A stretch of DNA of 64,000 nt from Rickettsiella grylli (GTDB lineage: Bacteria > Pseudomonadota > Gammaproteobacteria > Diplorickettsiales > Diplorickettsiaceae). Every line of letters begins with the position of its first letter. Position 1 is the stretch's first letter. Below are positions 9,602 to 18,649 of the stretch, one piece after another. The notes below the pieces were generated by a model. The model was not told the origin of the DNA. It saw nothing but the letters and a program-made list of their open reading frames with translations, and made no database searches. A program made the translations under genes and the position numbers. The stretch covers positions 1,203,001-1,267,000 of the forward strand of contig NZ_AAQJ02000001.1 of assembly GCF_000168295.1 (NCBI RefSeq), written 5' to 3'.

Positions 9602-10684
9602 TTACATTTTTTTTATTAAACGAAGCAATGTATAGAGCTGAACCAATAATCGATCTGCACTAAAAATAAATAAATCAATAGCAAATTGATCGGATTGATT
9701 TATTTCCAATAATTGAAAATGTGATCTTACTTTTTGTTTCAAATTTTTTAAATTCAAAAAATTTTCTTCTTCGGTAAATTGTTTATTCTCCCTTCCTTGA
9801 AGCCTATCCATATTTTCTTTAAAAAAATCTTGAATGAGTTGATAAATTTTTTGTATTTCCTTATGCTGATTAAAAATTAATATGTTTTGATCAGAAAAAT
9901 TCATGAGCGCATTTCTCATCAACGTAATACAACGTAAAATTTCTCTCTCAGCATTTAAAACATTTTTAAACACTTGATTCAAATGAGAGCGACCAAATGA
10001 TTCTCTCATGACTTCTTGAAATAATTTTTTTTGAATCGTTATGTTGTTTAATATTTTGTTCTCAAAAAATTCATAGGTTTTTTCGTTTTTGTCACTATTC
10101 GTCGGCAAAAATTCTTCCAATTGTTGCGCAAGGCTTTTAAGCCTTTGCAAGGTATCTATTAATATATATCGAAATTTTTTATGTGAATGTAAAGGCCAAA
10201 TAAAACGGGAGACCAATAAAGCAATAACAATCCCTAAATTGATCTCTAAAAAACGGCTTATCACCGTATAAAAATTTGGATTTTGTGAAATAAGGATAAT
10301 AGCCAATGTCACAGCGCCTAAAGGGCCTGCTTCGCTCCACGTACTGGGGCTATCCGCGATATAACTAAATACAGCCGTAGAAATACAAAGAATTAATATC
10401 GTCAATATAACATTGGGGTAAACAAGCCATAGTGTCAAACTGGCAACACTGGCACCGATAATAGTTCCTAAAAAGCGCATATACGATTTTTGTAAAATTG
10501 CTCCAACGCGAGATTGTGCACACATCACGACTAAAATGGTGATAATGACCCATCTTCCTTGAAGGGGAAGTTTAAATAAATAGGAAATCAATAAGCCAAA
10601 TAAAAGTGCGATAGCTGTTTTTAAGCTATGAATAACGCGATCATGATCTAATTTATAAAGCTGAAACGGTGATTTAAATGGCAT
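9602..10684 (-). CDS. FUSC-family inner-membrane protein (aromatic acid exporter-like)
   Basis: 360 residues. Residues about 18-165 hold five or six membrane segments of the FUSC (fusaric acid resistance-like) type, including [19 protein letters not shown] and the [12 protein letters not shown] repeat region. The C-terminal half (170-360) is a cytoplasmic helical domain rich in Lys, Gln and Phe. Proteins of this family (YccS, YhfK, AaeB relatives) are thought to move small organic acids or act at the envelope; the substrate here cannot be read from sequence. It is shorter than the two-domain AaeB and YccS proteins (about 650-700), so it is a half-size form. It precedes hemE in a likely operon. 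Confidence 0.8.
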   Translation of the reverse strand: MPFKSPFQLYKLDHDRVIHSLKTAIALLFGLLISYLFKLPLQGRWVIITILVVMCAQSRVGAILQKSYMRFLGTIIGASVASLTLWLVYPNVILTILILCISTAVFSYIADSPSTWSEAGPLGAVTLAIILISQNPNFYTVISRFLEINLGIVIALLVSRFIWPLHSHKKFRYILIDTLQRLKSLAQQLEEFLPTNSDKNEKTYEFFENKILNNITIQKKLFQEVMRESFGRSHLNQVFKNVLNAEREILRCITLMRNALMNFSDQNILIFNQHKEIQKIYQLIQDFFKENMDRLQGRENKQFTEEENFLNLKNLKQKVRSHFQLLEINQSDQFAIDLFIFSADRLLVQLYTLLRLIKKM

Positions 10685-10736
10685 AGGGGATCATTCATAA
10701 TAAACAAAGATTAACTCGGTTACATGGTCTAGCCCA

Positions 10737-12065
10737 TTAGCCTCTTAAAAGCAATGGTGTTAAAAATATCAAAAGCTCACTTCGTCTATTATAAACCTTA
10801 GTTAAACGAAATAACCGCCCAATTAAAGGTAAGCTGCCTAAAAAAGGAACGCGCTGCTCTAATTTACCTTGAGAATACTCATAGACTCCGCCTAATACAA
10901 TAGTTTCACCACTTTTTACGATAATTTGGGTTTTAATTCCTCGTGCTTTTATTGTTGGCGCATCAACCATAACCGAATTGGGTTGATCTTGGTTAACCTC
11001 TAAATCTAAAATTATACGCTCTTGAGGCATAATTTGAGGTGTCACTTTCAAGGACAATACTGCTTTTTTAAAAATAAGACTCGTTCCCCCGCCCGATGCT
11101 TTTTCTTGATAAGGTATTTCATCACCTGCCTCTATAAATGCGGGTTGTTGATCCGCCGTTATTAAATGAGGAGTAGAAATAACCTCCGCCGCTCCTTCTT
11201 TTTCTAGTGCTGAGAGTTCTAGATCTAAAAAAGAATTTTTTCCTAAGTTCAGCAAACGTAACCCTAAGGAAGCTAGACCTAAAGAATTTGCTGAAAAAAG
11301 CGGTAAATCCATCGTTAAATGTTGTAATAAATGAGTATTCTGGTTACTAACCTCATTTCTAAGCGTAGACTTTAAAAGATCATTAACCGGGCGCATTCTA
11401 CTTAAATTAAATTGCGCACCTAATTCCTTTTCTTTATTTTGATCAATGCTGACTACTCGTGCCTCTATCAAAATTTGCCCAATAGGTTTATCTAATTTTT
11501 TAATTAAATGAATAATTCTATTCATTTGTACCGGAGAATCTTTAATCCATAAACTATTCGTTAAATTATCGGCATTAACAATCGCTTGTGCTGATAAAAG
11601 CGTATTCGCTTTATCCTTTAATAATTTAATAATCTCAGATGCTTTCCTGTAACGAATGGGAATCACTTTAAATATTAATGGACATAAGTTATTTTTTTCT
11701 TTTTGAATATCTGAATTCACTTTTTCTTGCTTTAATAAATTTTCTGCAGTAGTAATAAACCAACCATGAGGAATCGCTTGTTTAGCAAGGCCTCGTGTTT
11801 GTAAAATACAATCTAATGCTTGATCCCAACTAACATCATGTAAATAAATACTTAATTTCCCTTGTATTATTTCATCAATAATTAAATTATTATTATTTAA
11901 TTCAGACAAATAGCGTAACGCAGCGTTCACATTAATGTGATTAAAATTCAACGTTATTTTTTCATCTTTTTTTTCAAAACTATTTTCGTGCGCTACTAAT
12001 TGAAAATTTAACGCGATTGCTAAAAATAAAGAAAAAATTATTTTTTTACAAAAAGTTTTTAACAT
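10737..12065 (-). CDS. pilQ: Type IV pilus secretin PilQ (short form)
   Basis: 442 residues with an N-terminal signal peptide (residues 1-25). It then has an STN/N0 domain (LNFNHINVNAALRYLSELNN), an N1 domain (about 130-195) and the C-terminal secretin channel with its conserved end (RVPFLGSLPLIGRLFR and LLIFLTPLLLR). PilQ forms the outer-membrane gate through which the pilus passes. Typical PilQ is about 700 residues and carries AMIN domains that bind peptidoglycan; these are absent, so it resembles the short HofQ type. It is last in the pilM-N-OP-Q order, 11 bases after pilOP. Loss of AMIN domains may mean that anchoring relies on other proteins. Confidence 0.93.
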   Translation of the reverse strand: MLKTFCKKIIFSLFLAIALNFQLVAHENSFEKKDEKITLNFNHINVNAALRYLSELNNNNLIIDEIIQGKLSIYLHDVSWDQALDCILQTRGLAKQAIPHGWFITTAENLLKQEKVNSDIQKEKNNLCPLIFKVIPIRYRKASEIIKLLKDKANTLLSAQAIVNADNLTNSLWIKDSPVQMNRIIHLIKKLDKPIGQILIEARVVSIDQNKEKELGAQFNLSRMRPVNDLLKSTLRNEVSNQNTHLLQHLTMDLPLFSANSLGLASLGLRLLNLGKNSFLDLELSALEKEGAAEVISTPHLITADQQPAFIEAGDEIPYQEKASGGGTSLIFKKAVLSLKVTPQIMPQERIILDLEVNQDQPNSVMVDAPTIKARGIKTQIIVKSGETIVLGGVYEYSQGKLEQRVPFLGSLPLIGRLFRLTKVYNRRSELLIFLTPLLLRG

Positions 12066-12076
12066 ACAAAATTTTT

Positions 12077-12949
12077 CTATTCTCCCATTTTAAACTTAAT
12101 GCTTTTAATTTTTTTTAAATTTTTATCTTGAATAAAAATTTCTCCATTATAAATCCCTACAACCGTATAATGTTCTACGCCTAAATAATCACCTATTTTT
12201 ACCTTGCATACCTGATTGTCTACTAATTTAACAAGCGCGAATTTATTATTATTTTTTGATAAAAATCCGATTAACTTTATCTTTTGCAAAGGAAATTTTA
12301 TTAATCTATTTTTGGATGGGAAATTATTTTTATAAACGGGTTTATATTTTTTATCCAAAATTTTTAACGCTTTGTTAAAATAAGGAACATAACCGGAAAT
12401 AAAAAAATGAATACCGTGATTGTTCGCGTTTGGTTTTTCGCTAGAAAAAACCCATTTAAAATTTTTCAGAATCAGGGGGGAATTTGATTTTGAAATCTTA
12501 TTTAAAAATCTTACGATGTTATTGAAATGACTTGAAAAATTACTTTGTATTTCAATAATTTTTAAAAAACAGTTAGGTGACAAAATATTGACTTGGTTAC
12601 TATAAGAGGGCAGGGAAATAAGCAGCGGATTCACCATTTCCTTTAAAATATAATTTGAATTATCCTGATTAAAAAATGAATTAATTTTTTTGTTTATCTC
12701 ATTAACATTATTGTTCTTATAAAAATTAATAACTTCATAATATTTTTTATTTAATTTTTGATTCAAATCTTTTAGCTTTAAATTAGCGTTTTCTTTTTCT
12801 TTAAAAAGTGGCTGTAATGTATAGTGGTATGCGAATGTATAAACAACTAAAAAAGTAAGTATCATTATAACTCCTTTAAAACCGAAGCGTGTCATCACAA
12901 TACATTTTAAATTAAATTTTTTTACGTATAATGCAGTCCCTTTATTCAT
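12077..12949 (-). CDS. Fused type IV pilus assembly protein PilO-PilP
   Basis: 290 residues. Residues about 22-50 are a single membrane helix followed by a coiled coil (KENANLKLKDLNQKLNK), then an alpha/beta core to about 195, as in PilO. From about residue 214 the sequence is PilP-like: FPLQKIKLIGFL, FALVKL, then KIGDYLG and VVGI, matching the beta domain of PilP. PilO and PilP are normally separate proteins of the inner-membrane alignment complex, and PilP is a lipoprotein that reaches the secretin. Here one reading frame holds both and the PilP lipobox is gone. The start overlaps the pilN stop by eight bases. The calls rest on motif and gene order because these families diverge fast. A C6 run at 12475-12480 is intact in frame. 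Confidence 0.8.
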   Translation of the reverse strand: MNKGTALYVKKFNLKCIVMTRFGFKGVIMILTFLVVYTFAYHYTLQPLFKEKENANLKLKDLNQKLNKKYYEVINFYKNNNVNEINKKINSFFNQDNSNYILKEMVNPLLISLPSYSNQVNILSPNCFLKIIEIQSNFSSHFNNIVRFLNKISKSNSPLILKNFKWVFSSEKPNANNHGIHFFISGYVPYFNKALKILDKKYKPVYKNNFPSKNRLIKFPLQKIKLIGFLSKNNNKFALVKLVDNQVCKVKIGDYLGVEHYTVVGIYNGEIFIQDKNLKKIKSIKFKMGE

Positions 12950-13481
12950 TTTTATGTTCGTTAAAGATTATTTTAATAATGGAATCTAAATATAATTCAG
13001 ATGTTTTATTTAATATTTTCCATTGCAATTTTTGACCGTATCGTAATTGTAAATTATTTATCAAAAATAAAAATTGATTTTCAGGAATATCCTGAAGTAA
13101 TACGCTATAACCGGCGAGATTAAATTCCGACAAGCGAATAACATTATTATTTGGCTTTATTAACTGGCTAAAATAAATTAAAAAATCCATAAATTTTTTA
13201 ATTTTCTGATGATTAATACGGGTAACTGTTGTCACTTCGGTTACTATTTTTTCTTTGACCTGTAATTTTTTCATTTTTTCTACTGTTTCTGAGATGGTTT
13301 TCAGTTGCATCCGTGCACTGTTTTGGGCTAATTGGTATTGCTTTATTTTCCAAATAAGCAATTTTCTCTCCAAAAAAACAAACATAACGCATAGTAATAA
13401 CGTGACTATCCATATAAAATAAAATTTCCGCCATTCAATATTTTTTTCTTTTTTTAAACGTAATAAATTAATTGACTTCAT
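12942..13481 (-). CDS. pilN: Type IV pilus assembly protein PilN
   Basis: 179 residues from the chosen ATG, which is preceded by AGGT eight bases upstream; the frame extends ten codons further with no better site. The N-terminus MKSINLLRLKKEKN is the short cytoplasmic INLL motif that PilN uses to bind PilM. A membrane helix follows at about 18-37, then a coiled coil and a periplasmic alpha/beta domain. PilN joins PilO in the inner-membrane platform. It lies between pilM and pilOP and overlaps the latter. Its Lys/Asn/Ile-rich composition reflects the AT-rich genome. Confidence 0.9.
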   Translation of the reverse strand: MKSINLLRLKKEKNIEWRKFYFIWIVTLLLCVMFVFLERKLLIWKIKQYQLAQNSARMQLKTISETVEKMKKLQVKEKIVTEVTTVTRINHQKIKKFMDFLIYFSQLIKPNNNVIRLSEFNLAGYSVLLQDIPENQFLFLINNLQLRYGQKLQWKILNKTSELYLDSIIKIIFNEHKNE

Positions 13482-13523
13482 ACGGTTACCTGTTTGCGAT
13501 GAACTGAGCATATAATTATTGAT

Positions 13524-14465
13524 TCAGCCTATTTCATTTTTTTCCTTTTTTTTAGCATAAGATCTTAATGCCAAACCATAACTTAAAAATAAACGTAAAA
13601 AATTTTTATTTAATTCAGAATGTGCCATGCATTCTTTTTCTAAATTTTTTACGTTTATTTTTAAAAACCCATCTAATTGGATTAATAAATAATGAACAAG
13701 TGATGGATCGCTACCAATGAGAGTGATTTGATTTACACTATAATCAGGATGAGATAAAACATAACGTTTAATATTGCGTTTTATTTGTAGTAAAATGTTT
13801 TCTTGATCCCTCTCATTCAGCAAATTTTCACAATACACCACCGGTTGAGGTTGGTCCGTATTAAAAAACAAAAACGTCATCTGGCTTGTACTAATTTCTA
13901 GTAAAACATTATTTTCCTGATTAAATTTAGGATAAAAAAATAAACACGCTCTTTCTAAAGCATGCGAATTAACTTCAACGACGGTTGGTATTAAATGGGC
14001 TTCATGAACGATGTTTACGCGAAAATCTAAATGTTCTTTACGGCATGCTACTATCAGTACATTACATTGATTTTGGTGTGATAAATCAAAAATTTGATAG
14101 TCAAAATAAAGTTCATTTACAGGACACAAAATTGATTTTCCGACTAACCATTCAATGACTTCATGAATCGTTTGACTGCTCGGATAATCGATTTCAACCC
14201 AGTAACTAAAAATAAGAGAATCAGGAATATTGAGGATACAATTTTTTATAAATTCTCGTTCAAGTAATGTTTCTTTTAAACAGCTAGCCATTTTGGCCTC
14301 ACGGTGTGCCGCTGTTATCGGAAAAGGAATCGCATGAATCGCATAATGTTTTAATACATGATTTTCGTCCAAACAGACCCATTTAATCATGCGACTGCCG
14401 ATATCCAAGCCTATCGTCTCCTGAGGGTTATCAGTCGTGTTGGCTCGCTCCTTGAAAAAATCCAT
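13524..14465 (-). CDS. pilM: Type IV pilus assembly protein PilM
   Basis: 313 residues from ATG 14465. The frame can be extended to 14540, but the extra residues are unlike PilM. It is an actin/FtsA-fold ATPase of the cytoplasm that anchors the PilN tail. The phosphate-1 motif appears as IGLDIGSRMIKWVCL near residue 17, followed by the alternating beta/alpha pattern with ITLIGSDPSLV in the second subdomain. Its gene heads the pilM-N-OP-Q operon and is divergent from mrcA, the same arrangement as in Legionella and Pseudomonas. Pilin, PilB, PilC, PilD and PilT are not in this window. Confidence 0.92.
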   Translation of the reverse strand: MDFFKERANTTDNPQETIGLDIGSRMIKWVCLDENHVLKHYAIHAIPFPITAAHREAKMASCLKETLLEREFIKNCILNIPDSLIFSYWVEIDYPSSQTIHEVIEWLVGKSILCPVNELYFDYQIFDLSHQNQCNVLIVACRKEHLDFRVNIVHEAHLIPTVVEVNSHALERACLFFYPKFNQENNVLLEISTSQMTFLFFNTDQPQPVVYCENLLNERDQENILLQIKRNIKRYVLSHPDYSVNQITLIGSDPSLVHYLLIQLDGFLKINVKNLEKECMAHSELNKNFLRLFLSYGLALRSYAKKKEKNEIG

Positions 14466-14704
14466 ATTTACTTTATTCTTTTTATAGATTATTAATCGTT
14501 CATCTTTTATTATGCATTCAAACAATATTTTGTCAATCATTTAATACATACATTGCGCAGTCATTTAAAAGTCGCATCATTCAAATTCGAATGACTTTCT
14601 TTTCATTGAAATTAAGTGTACAAAGATAGAATTACACATTATTTTTTTATTAAACTCTTTTCACTCTACGATAGGATATTTCCCTTTAATTAAATGTCTT
14701 CATT

Positions 14705-17173
14705 ATGAAACGATCGAATCATTTTTTTCGTAATTTTTTTTTGATGCTTTTAAGTCTTTTTATCACGCTTATCGTGGTAGGAAGTTTGTTTTATATTTAT
14801 CTTGATAAACAACTGCCGGATGTCGAGGAATTGAAATCCGTACAACTTCCTATCCCCATGCGAATTTATACTCAAGATGGGCAGCCTATCGCTGAATTTG
14901 GTGAGCTTCATCGTAATCTTGTTCGATTAAATGATGTCCCTAATTTGATGGTAAAAGCTTTTTTAGCCACTGAAGATCAACGCTTTTTAGAACATCATGG
15001 CGTTGATTTTTATGGCTTATTACGTGCAGCCGGTGAAGTCGTGCTCACTGGAAGCAAGGTTCAAGGAGGCAGTACGATTACGATGCAAGTTGCCCGTAAT
15101 TTTTATTTATCGCGGGAAAAAACTTTTCTAAGAAAATTTACTGAAATTTTACTTTCTTTAAAAATTGAACGCGAATTCACTAAAGAACAAATTTTAGAAC
15201 TTTATCTCAATAAGATCTTTCTTGGAAATCGTGCTTACGGGATTGCGGCTGCAGCACAAGTTTATTTCAATAAAACACTCAATCAACTGACATTACCAGA
15301 AATGGCAACCATTGCAGGCTTACCCAAAGCTCCCTCTGCCATTAACCCATTAGTCAATCCAATTGCTGCAAAGCAACGTCGTAATCATGTTCTTTTGCGC
15401 ATGTATGAACTGGGTTACATTTCAAAGGCCGCTTATGAAACGGCAATCGCCACGCCCATGATAACTCATCCACAAACCCATGCCGGCGGAATCATTAAAG
15501 CACCTTATGTCGCTGAAATGGTGCGTGACATGATGTACAAAAGCTTTGGTGAAGATAGCTACTTAAAAGGTTATAATGTTTTCACAACCATCAACGCTAC
15601 TCAGCAAATCGCAGCCGATGCCGCCTTAAGGAAGAGTTTATTGGCTTATGATAAACGACACGGTTATAGAAGACCTGCGAAAAACATTGCTCCATTAGAT
15701 GCCAATAAAGTAACTCACACGTTGAACGCATTACATCGCGTTGCTTCCATTAATGGTCTATACGCTGCCATTGTAATTTCTGTAACTAATCAAGCGATCA
15801 CTGCGCTTTTAGTGGATAATCAAATGATTTTTATTCCCTGGCAAAATGTCGCATGGACAACACCTCAACTGGATATCACCTACTTTAATCCACCCCCTGA
15901 GATTTTAAAAAATAAAGTCCAGGTTGGTGATATTATTCGTGTTCAATTAACTGCTAATAACACCTGGGAATTATCGCAAATTCCTAAAGTACAAGGTGCA
16001 CTAGTCGCATTAAACCCACAAACCGGCGCAATTACTGCCTTAGTGGGTGGCTTTGATTATCATTTAAGTAAATTTAATCGTGTCATTCAAGCCGAGCGAC
16101 AACCGGGTTCAGGATTTAAACCTTTTATTTATGCGGCAGCATTGGCTAAAGGTTATACGTTAGCGAATGTTTTCAATGATGCACCGCTCGTATTTGACAT
16201 ACCGGGCCGTGATGAACCTTGGCGCCCACAGAATGACAATCATATTTTCAGTGGCCCAACCCGTTTACGTGTTGCTTTAGCGAAATCCATTAACCTTATT
16301 TCCGTTCGTTTACTCCAAGCGATTGATGTGCCCTACGTATTAGCTTATGCGAAACGTTTTGGTTTCAATGCTAAAAAATTACCTCGGAATCTCTCGCTCG
16401 CACTGGGAACAGGTGAGGTTACTCCTCTTGAATTAGCGCGCGCTTACGCGGTATTTGCCAATGGTGGTTTTCGAATTACACCTTATCTCATTGATCATAT
16501 TACAAACGAACAAGGTCAAATCATTTATAAAGCAGAACCTAAAATAGCGTGTGAAGCGTGTCTACGTGGAGAAATTGAGCTCCCATCGGATGGAAAAGAA
16601 AGTCCTTATGCTCCTCACGTTATCCCTGCTGACATTGCTTTTCTTATGACCTCTGCATTGAAGGATGTCATACGTTATGGAACAGGTTCACAAGCGAATG
16701 TGTTGAATCGAAATGATCTCGCTGGAAAAACCGGCACAACCAGCGATTATGTCGATACGTGGTTTACGGGATTCAACAGTAATATAGTGGCAACTGTTTG
16801 GATTGGGTTTGATAAGCCTCATTCAGTCCAAGAGTATGGCGCAAAAGCGGCCTTACCCATGTGGATCGATTTTATGCGTGTTGCATTAAAAGGCCAGGCT
16901 GAAAAAACGATGCCTCAACCGCCTGATATCGTGACGGCAAGTATTGATCCATTGACTGGAAATCTTTTACCGAATGGAACACCAGGTTCTGTTTTAGAAT
17001 ATTTCCGAAAGGATAATCTGGAAAAACTATCCACACAAGAAGATAATCTTTCATTGACGACTCCTGATACTGATGAAATCCCGACAGATTCTACAGAAAT
17101 TCAAACCCAGACCGAATCAACCTCGCTCGAAAATCAAGAAAATAGCGGAGATATCGGCGAACCTGTTTTTTAA
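14705..17173 (+). CDS. mrcA: Penicillin-binding protein 1A (bifunctional)
   Basis: 822-residue class A PBP that polymerises glycan strands and cross-links peptides in the periplasm. There is one N-terminal membrane anchor (about 12-30). The glycosyltransferase domain has EDQRFLEHHGVD and GGSTITMQVARN. The transpeptidase domain has SGFKPF (SxxK nucleophile), SINLISVR (SxN) and KTGTTSDYVDTWF (KTG). An OB-like insert lies between them, as in PBP1A. The last 60 residues are a low-complexity Thr/Glu/Ser tail (TDEIPTDSTEIQTQTEST). An lpoA-like activator gene lies at 23399-24541. It is divergent from pilM with a 239-base spacer from the chosen pilM start. Confidence 0.97.
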   Translation: MKRSNHFFRNFFLMLLSLFITLIVVGSLFYIYLDKQLPDVEELKSVQLPIPMRIYTQDGQPIAEFGELHRNLVRLNDVPNLMVKAFLATEDQRFLEHHGVDFYGLLRAAGEVVLTGSKVQGGSTITMQVARNFYLSREKTFLRKFTEILLSLKIEREFTKEQILELYLNKIFLGNRAYGIAAAAQVYFNKTLNQLTLPEMATIAGLPKAPSAINPLVNPIAAKQRRNHVLLRMYELGYISKAAYETAIATPMITHPQTHAGGIIKAPYVAEMVRDMMYKSFGEDSYLKGYNVFTTINATQQIAADAALRKSLLAYDKRHGYRRPAKNIAPLDANKVTHTLNALHRVASINGLYAAIVISVTNQAITALLVDNQMIFIPWQNVAWTTPQLDITYFNPPPEILKNKVQVGDIIRVQLTANNTWELSQIPKVQGALVALNPQTGAITALVGGFDYHLSKFNRVIQAERQPGSGFKPFIYAAALAKGYTLANVFNDAPLVFDIPGRDEPWRPQNDNHIFSGPTRLRVALAKSINLISVRLLQAIDVPYVLAYAKRFGFNAKKLPRNLSLALGTGEVTPLELARAYAVFANGGFRITPYLIDHITNEQGQIIYKAEPKIACEACLRGEIELPSDGKESPYAPHVIPADIAFLMTSALKDVIRYGTGSQANVLNRNDLAGKTGTTSDYVDTWFTGFNSNIVATVWIGFDKPHSVQEYGAKAALPMWIDFMRVALKGQAEKTMPQPPDIVTASIDPLTGNLLPNGTPGSVLEYFRKDNLEKLSTQEDNLSLTTPDTDEIPTDSTEIQTQTESTSLENQENSGDIGEPVF

Positions 17174-17175
17174 GG

Positions 17176-17610
17176 TTATAAACCAATCGCTTTTTCTAAA
17201 CTACGTTTTGTTTGCGGTCCTTCTAATACATGTTTCAATCGACCATCAGGTCCAATAATAAATGTGGTTGGCAAACCGGATATCCCTCGTATACCAAAAT
17301 TAGCTTTCGGATCATCCACTAATGTAGGAAATATAACGCCACTTCGTTGTATATGTTGCTGTAAATTGCCTGGATCATCATAATTAAACCCGAACATTGC
17401 AACCTGGTCAGCATGCGCTCGATAAAATGCATTTAATTCGGGTATTTCGCCCATACAATATTCACACCAGGTAGCCCAATAACTAATAACCACCCATCTA
17501 CCTTTATAATTAGAAAAATTAAGATCTTTTACTATGCTGGCTCCCCATACAACGCTAGACACACTTAACAAAATGCTGGTTAATAGTACCCATGTAAAGA
17601 TTTTACGCAT
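17176..17610 (-). CDS. Secreted thioredoxin-like protein (TlpA/ResA type)
   Basis: About 144 residues from ATG 17610, chosen because GAGGA lies six bases before it; an upstream ATG at 17649 lacks a site. A signal peptide covers residues 1-23 (ending near VVWGA). The thioredoxin fold has the active site WATWCEYCMGEIP, a CXXC of the TlpA/ResA sort, and the cis-proline segment GLPTTFIIGPDGR. It is likely a periplasmic thiol reductase for cytochrome c maturation or disulfide repair; the target is unknown. It is convergent with mrcA, its stop two bases beyond that of mrcA. It lies near the TPP riboswitch but is transcribed away from it. Confidence 0.88.
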   Translation of the reverse strand: MRKIFTWVLLTSILLSVSSVVWGASIVKDLNFSNYKGRWVVISYWATWCEYCMGEIPELNAFYRAHADQVAMFGFNYDDPGNLQQHIQRSGVIFPTLVDDPKANFGIRGISGLPTTFIIGPDGRLKHVLEGPQTKRSLEKAIGL

Positions 17611-17846
17611 ACATTCCTCACAAAAGAAAAATAATCCATTCATTTTCAACCATTATAGTTAATTTTTTAACTAAATTTTAAAACTGCACTCCATTCCAAA
17701 TCATTAAACCTCAATAGCCATCACAAAGCGAGCGTCACCCAAAATGATAAGGGAAATTGAAAATCCACTTTCTTTATTCCACAAGATAAAAATTTTAATG
17801 TTATCTCGCTTTTATTTTATTAATGAGATTGTTAAGATGCCCAATT

Positions 17847-17920
17847 ACTTAGGGGTGTCTAATCATTAGGCTGAGAAATACCCTTAAACCTGATCGGGAT
17901 AATCCCCGCGTAGGAAAAGT
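17847..17920 (+). promoter_or_regulatory. TPP riboswitch (THI element)
   Basis: The thiamine pyrophosphate aptamer can be read: P1 ACTT at 17847-17850 pairs with AAGT at 17917-17920. AGGGGTG follows, then CTGAGA at 17871-17876 with the adjacent TACCC, ACCTGATC at 17888-17895, GGGATAATCCC, and the closing GTAGGAAA at 17910-17917. The AGGAAAA of the 3' end is itself the ribosome-binding site of the ATG at 17924, so ligand binding would mask translation start directly. It controls the three-gene importer that follows. Confidence 0.95.
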
Positions 17921-17923
17921 ATC

Positions 17924-18649
17924 ATGCCAACATCACCCGCTGTATCAATCATGAACGCTTGCTTGCGTTATCACGATAAAATTTTATTTGACAAGCTCAA
18001 TTTCCATTTGGCTGCTGGCCAAATAACCTGCTTATTAGGGACAAGTGGCATAGGAAAAAGTCGTTTTTTACAACTCATCGCTGGATTAAATGGAACATCC
18101 ATTATTTGTACGTCTGATCAAAAAGGCTTGGACGGCCGTTTAGCGTATATGCCACAAACGCATACTTTATTACCTTGGCTAACCGTTTTAAATAATACAC
18201 TTTTAGGTTATCGACTAAGATGCACCAATAAACCTTATGCGAAAGCACATGCTTTATTAAAACAACTGGGACTCGGAGAGGTCTTAACACAATATCCAGC
18301 CCAATTATCTGGAGGAATGCAACAGCGTGTTGCTTTGGCTCGCGTATTATTAGAGAACCGACCCATTGTCTTAATGGATGAACCCTTCTCTGCGTTAGAT
18401 GCAGTGACTCGTTATCAACTACAAGAAATGACTGCACATGCACTAAACGGATGTACCGTGCTATTAGTCACCCATGATCCCTTAGAAGCATTGCGCTTAG
18501 GCCATCATATTGCGATTATGTCAGGACATCCGGCAAAAATTAACCCCATACCGTGTAAATTACCGGATTCACCCCCTCGATCATTGAATAACCCTGATCT
18601 ATTACGATGGCAAGCCCACCTTTTACATCGCCTTGAGGAATCTCATTAA
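17924..18649 (+). CDS. thiZ: Thiamine-precursor ABC importer, ATPase (ThiZ-like)
   Basis: 241-residue ABC ATPase of the nitrate/taurine/pyrimidine importer group. Walker A is GTSGIGKSRF near residue 42, the Q-loop region is MPQTHTLLPWLTV, the signature is LSGGMQQRVALARVL, and Walker B is VLMDEPFSALDA followed by a switch histidine (LVTHDP). It powers uptake by the permease and binding protein encoded next. The TPP riboswitch in front makes a thiamine-pathway substrate, probably the hydroxymethylpyrimidine moiety, the best guess. The stop codon overlaps the permease start (TAATG), so translation is coupled. Confidence 0.9.
   Translation: MPTSPAVSIMNACLRYHDKILFDKLNFHLAAGQITCLLGTSGIGKSRFLQLIAGLNGTSIICTSDQKGLDGRLAYMPQTHTLLPWLTVLNNTLLGYRLRCTNKPYAKAHALLKQLGLGEVLTQYPAQLSGGMQQRVALARVLLENRPIVLMDEPFSALDAVTRYQLQEMTAHALNGCTVLLVTHDPLEALRLGHHIAIMSGHPAKINPIPCKLPDSPPRSLNNPDLLRWQAHLLHRLEESH

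Noticed and set aside
12475-12480. C6 run in pilOP as another slippage switch
   Set aside because: The frame is intact across it and the product matches on both sides, so nothing suggests switching; it only shows that such runs are not unique to the Csu-type operon.
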